Positions 62,680 to 64,000 of a DNA stretch of 64,000 bases are shown in pieces. Position numbers and translations under genes: made by a program. Source of the DNA: JAKAIY01 sp963809385 (GTDB taxonomy: Bacteria; Chloroflexota; Ktedonobacteria; Ktedonobacterales; JADMIN01); assembly GCA_963809385.1 (NCBI GenBank), contig CAWEJL010000018.1, positions 62,001 to 126,000 on the forward strand. The letters run 5' to 3'. The notes beneath the pieces were generated by a model, which ran no database searches, was not told the origin of the DNA, and saw nothing but the letters and a program-made list of their open reading frames with translations. Position 1 is the stretch's first letter, and every line of letters starts with the position of its first letter.

Positions 62680-62728
62680 CTACCCCGCCGCCGCAGACCG
62701 GACGCCGCGCGCCGAGACATGCCGCTCG
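62680..62728. repeat. mpg 3' end, proximal copy
   Basis: The native C-terminal codons of mpg, repeated at 61368-61417 in the same orientation on the far side of the propeller gene. Confidence 0.75.
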
Positions 62729-63315
62729 CCTACGACAGCGAAGCGCCACAGCCAGTCCACCGCCTGGGTGATACCGACGCGTGGCGTGGCGGCGATGGTC
62801 AGTGGCTCCGCGCCTGGCATCTCGGTAAGCCACAGGTCGGAGCCCAGCAGGTCGGCGCCGTCGTCGGCGATGGTCAGCGCCAGCGCCTGGCAGAGCCGCC
62901 CCGGCCCGCGCGCCAGGTCACGGTCGCTGATTCCCGTCCCGCGCCGCCGCCGCATCAACTCTAGGCCCACCGTCGGGCGGATGGCGCGTAACAGGACCGC
63001 CGCCGCCACGCCCTCCGATTCCGTGACCACATTCAGGCAGTAGTGGATGCCATACGAACGGTAGACGTAGGCGGTTCCCGGCGCGGCGAACATCGAGGCG
63101 TTGCGCGGCGTCTTGCCGCGATAGGCGTGCGCCGCTGGGTCCACCGCCGCCACATACGCCTCCGTCTCAACGATCACGCCGCCTGCCAGCCCGTCAGCCG
63201 TGCGGCGCAGCAGCGTCTTGCCGATCAGGTCGCGCGCCACCTCCAGCGTTGGGCGGTCGTAGAACGCGCGCGGCAGCGGCGCCAGGGCGCTCGTTTCCTC
63301 TGGGGCGCCTGTCAC
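62680..63315 (-). CDS. mpg: 3-methyladenine DNA glycosylase (AAG/MPG type)
   Basis: The 211-residue enzyme has ARDLIGKTLLRR, VIVETEAYV with the catalytic glutamate, AYRGKTPRNASMF, AYVYRSYGIHYCLNVV and GPGRLCQALAL. It excises alkylated purines in base-excision repair. The protein is close to the normal family length. Its last codons are duplicated downstream at the end of the propeller gene. It is divergent from pepF. Confidence 0.92.
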   Translation of the reverse strand: MTGAPEETSALAPLPRAFYDRPTLEVARDLIGKTLLRRTADGLAGGVIVETEAYVAAVDPAAHAYRGKTPRNASMFAAPGTAYVYRSYGIHYCLNVVTESEGVAAAVLLRAIRPTVGLELMRRRRGTGISDRDLARGPGRLCQALALTIADDGADLLGSDLWLTEMPGAEPLTIAATPRVGITQAVDWLWRFAVVGERHVSARGVRSAAAG

Positions 63316-63593
63316 GCTCCACTCCTTTATAAACTATCCGGCTCTGTCCACGCCGCGCAGCCAGCCGGTGTGATGGGATACACTGCTATCAGGACAATCG
63401 CTGGATAGGGGCCAGCCGCGCCGCGCGCCTGCTTTGCGCCACCCCTCACGCGGCCAGTATGCCACACGCTGCGTGAGGAGTATGCGCAGCGGTTTCCGTC
63501 GCGGCTGGTTTGTGAGAATGCGTGGCGCCGCCACGCAATAGATGTGTGATCACCGCGCTCTATGCCGGATACTGGAAAGGACAAGGCGACGCC

Positions 63594-64000
63594 ATGACCA
63601 CCGCGCAATCGCTGCCGAAGCGCGCCGAGGTACCCGTCGAACTGACCTGGGACCTGGCCACCATCTACCCGACCGACGCCGCCTGGGAGGCGGAGTTCAC
63701 GCGCGTCGTGGCGCTGCTGCCGGGCGTCGCGGCCTTCGCCGGGCGGCTCGGCGAGTCAACCGCCGCGATGCTCGAAGCGTTTACCACGCGCGACACCGCC
63801 GGCGAGGCGCTGGGCAAGCTGTTTGTCTACGCCCATATGCGGCTGCACGAGGACAGCGCCAACAGCGCCTACCAGGCTCTCGCCGACCGTGTGACAACGC
63901 TCGCCAACGACTTCAACGCCGCCACGGCCTACATGACGCCGGAGATCCTCGCTATCCCGCAAGAGCGGCTGGACGCCTTCCTCGCTGAGGAGCAGGGGCT
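63594..64000 (+). CDS. pepF: Oligoendopeptidase F, N-terminal part (cut by window end)
   Basis: An ATG at 63594 opens a frame that runs to the window edge without a stop. Its 135 visible residues read VPVELTWDLATIYPTDAAWE, then KLFVYAHMRLHEDSANSAYQ and DFNAATAYMTPEIL. This is the N-terminal domain of M3B oligoendopeptidase F. The catalytic HExxH zinc domain must lie beyond 64000. The 278-base gap upstream shows no other gene. Confidence 0.88.
   Translation, partial: MTTAQSLPKRAEVPVELTWDLATIYPTDAAWEAEFTRVVALLPGVAAFAGRLGESTAAMLEAFTTRDTAGEALGKLFVYAHMRLHEDSANSAYQALADRVTTLANDFNAATAYMTPEILAIPQERLDAFLAEEQG

Overview
The window is GC-rich, densely coded and has no phage or plasmid backbone. Gene style points to an aerobic or facultative heterotroph, most likely a Chloroflexota lineage such as the Ktedonobacteria. 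That is an inference from several traits: a response-regulator/ATPase CpaE fusion, an ECF sigma factor coupled to a WAVG-repeat propeller protein, mycobacterial-type arylsulfatase, archaeal-type class I aldolase and many hairpin-rich dispersed repeats. No rRNA is present, so the placement is unproven.

Layout. 1-4.2 kb: a decayed TIR-domain gene, frameshifted FAH and DinB genes, an amidohydrolase and a methyltransferase. 4.2-10.7 kb: a CoA-dependent carboxylic-acid cluster (HMG-CoA-lyase-like enzyme lacking the usual loop cysteine, MFS carrier, isocitrate-lyase-family lyase, GntR regulator; divergently a CaiB-type CoA-transferase and a CitE-like lyase). 10.7-15.7 kb: large sensor kinase, its OmpR-type regulator (frameshifted) and an orphan substrate-binding lipoprotein. 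15.8-21.9 kb (minus): Lon-like protease, metallophosphoesterase, stand-alone Lrp ligand-binding domain, acyl-CoA ligase and FabG. 22.3-28.5 kb (plus): aldolase, NarL-type regulator, unknown coiled-coil protein, a 50-residue Flp pilin, CpaB and CpaE. 28.6-32.1 kb: sdhCDAB operon (sdhD frameshifted). 32.5-34.4 kb: L,D-transpeptidase. 34.7-43.4 kb: a broken type I restriction island (hsdR, hsdS, hsdM) that also holds hicBA, an HTH gene flanked by direct repeats, and a DUF559 nuclease gene flanked by 63-65 bp inverted repeats and 31 bp direct repeats. 43.8-51.1 kb: DoxX-like protein, then a plus-strand run of prs, rtcB, phosphoribosyltransferase, hydrolase and DEAD-box helicase. 51.2-55.3 kb: arylsulfatase and divergent anaerobic sulfatase maturase. 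55.5-64 kb: small membrane protein, sigma factor/propeller pair, mgsA with a structured leader, tRNA-Ser and tRNA-Leu, mutL, a YVTN-type propeller protein, mpg and the start of pepF.

The most unusual object is the DUF559 unit at the hsdR/hsdS junction. Its inverted ends belong to a palindromic repeat family dispersed elsewhere in the window, which suggests a nuclease-linked mobile repeat. Other points worth a look are six phased 11-bp direct repeats directly upstream of prs, a terminator-bearing mgsA leader, paired hairpins after the pilin gene, and a YVTN gene lying between two copies of the mpg 3' end.

At least seven genes carry frameshifts, including the housekeeping gene sdhD. Some of these are probably assembly errors, so the disrupted genes should not all be read as true pseudogenes.
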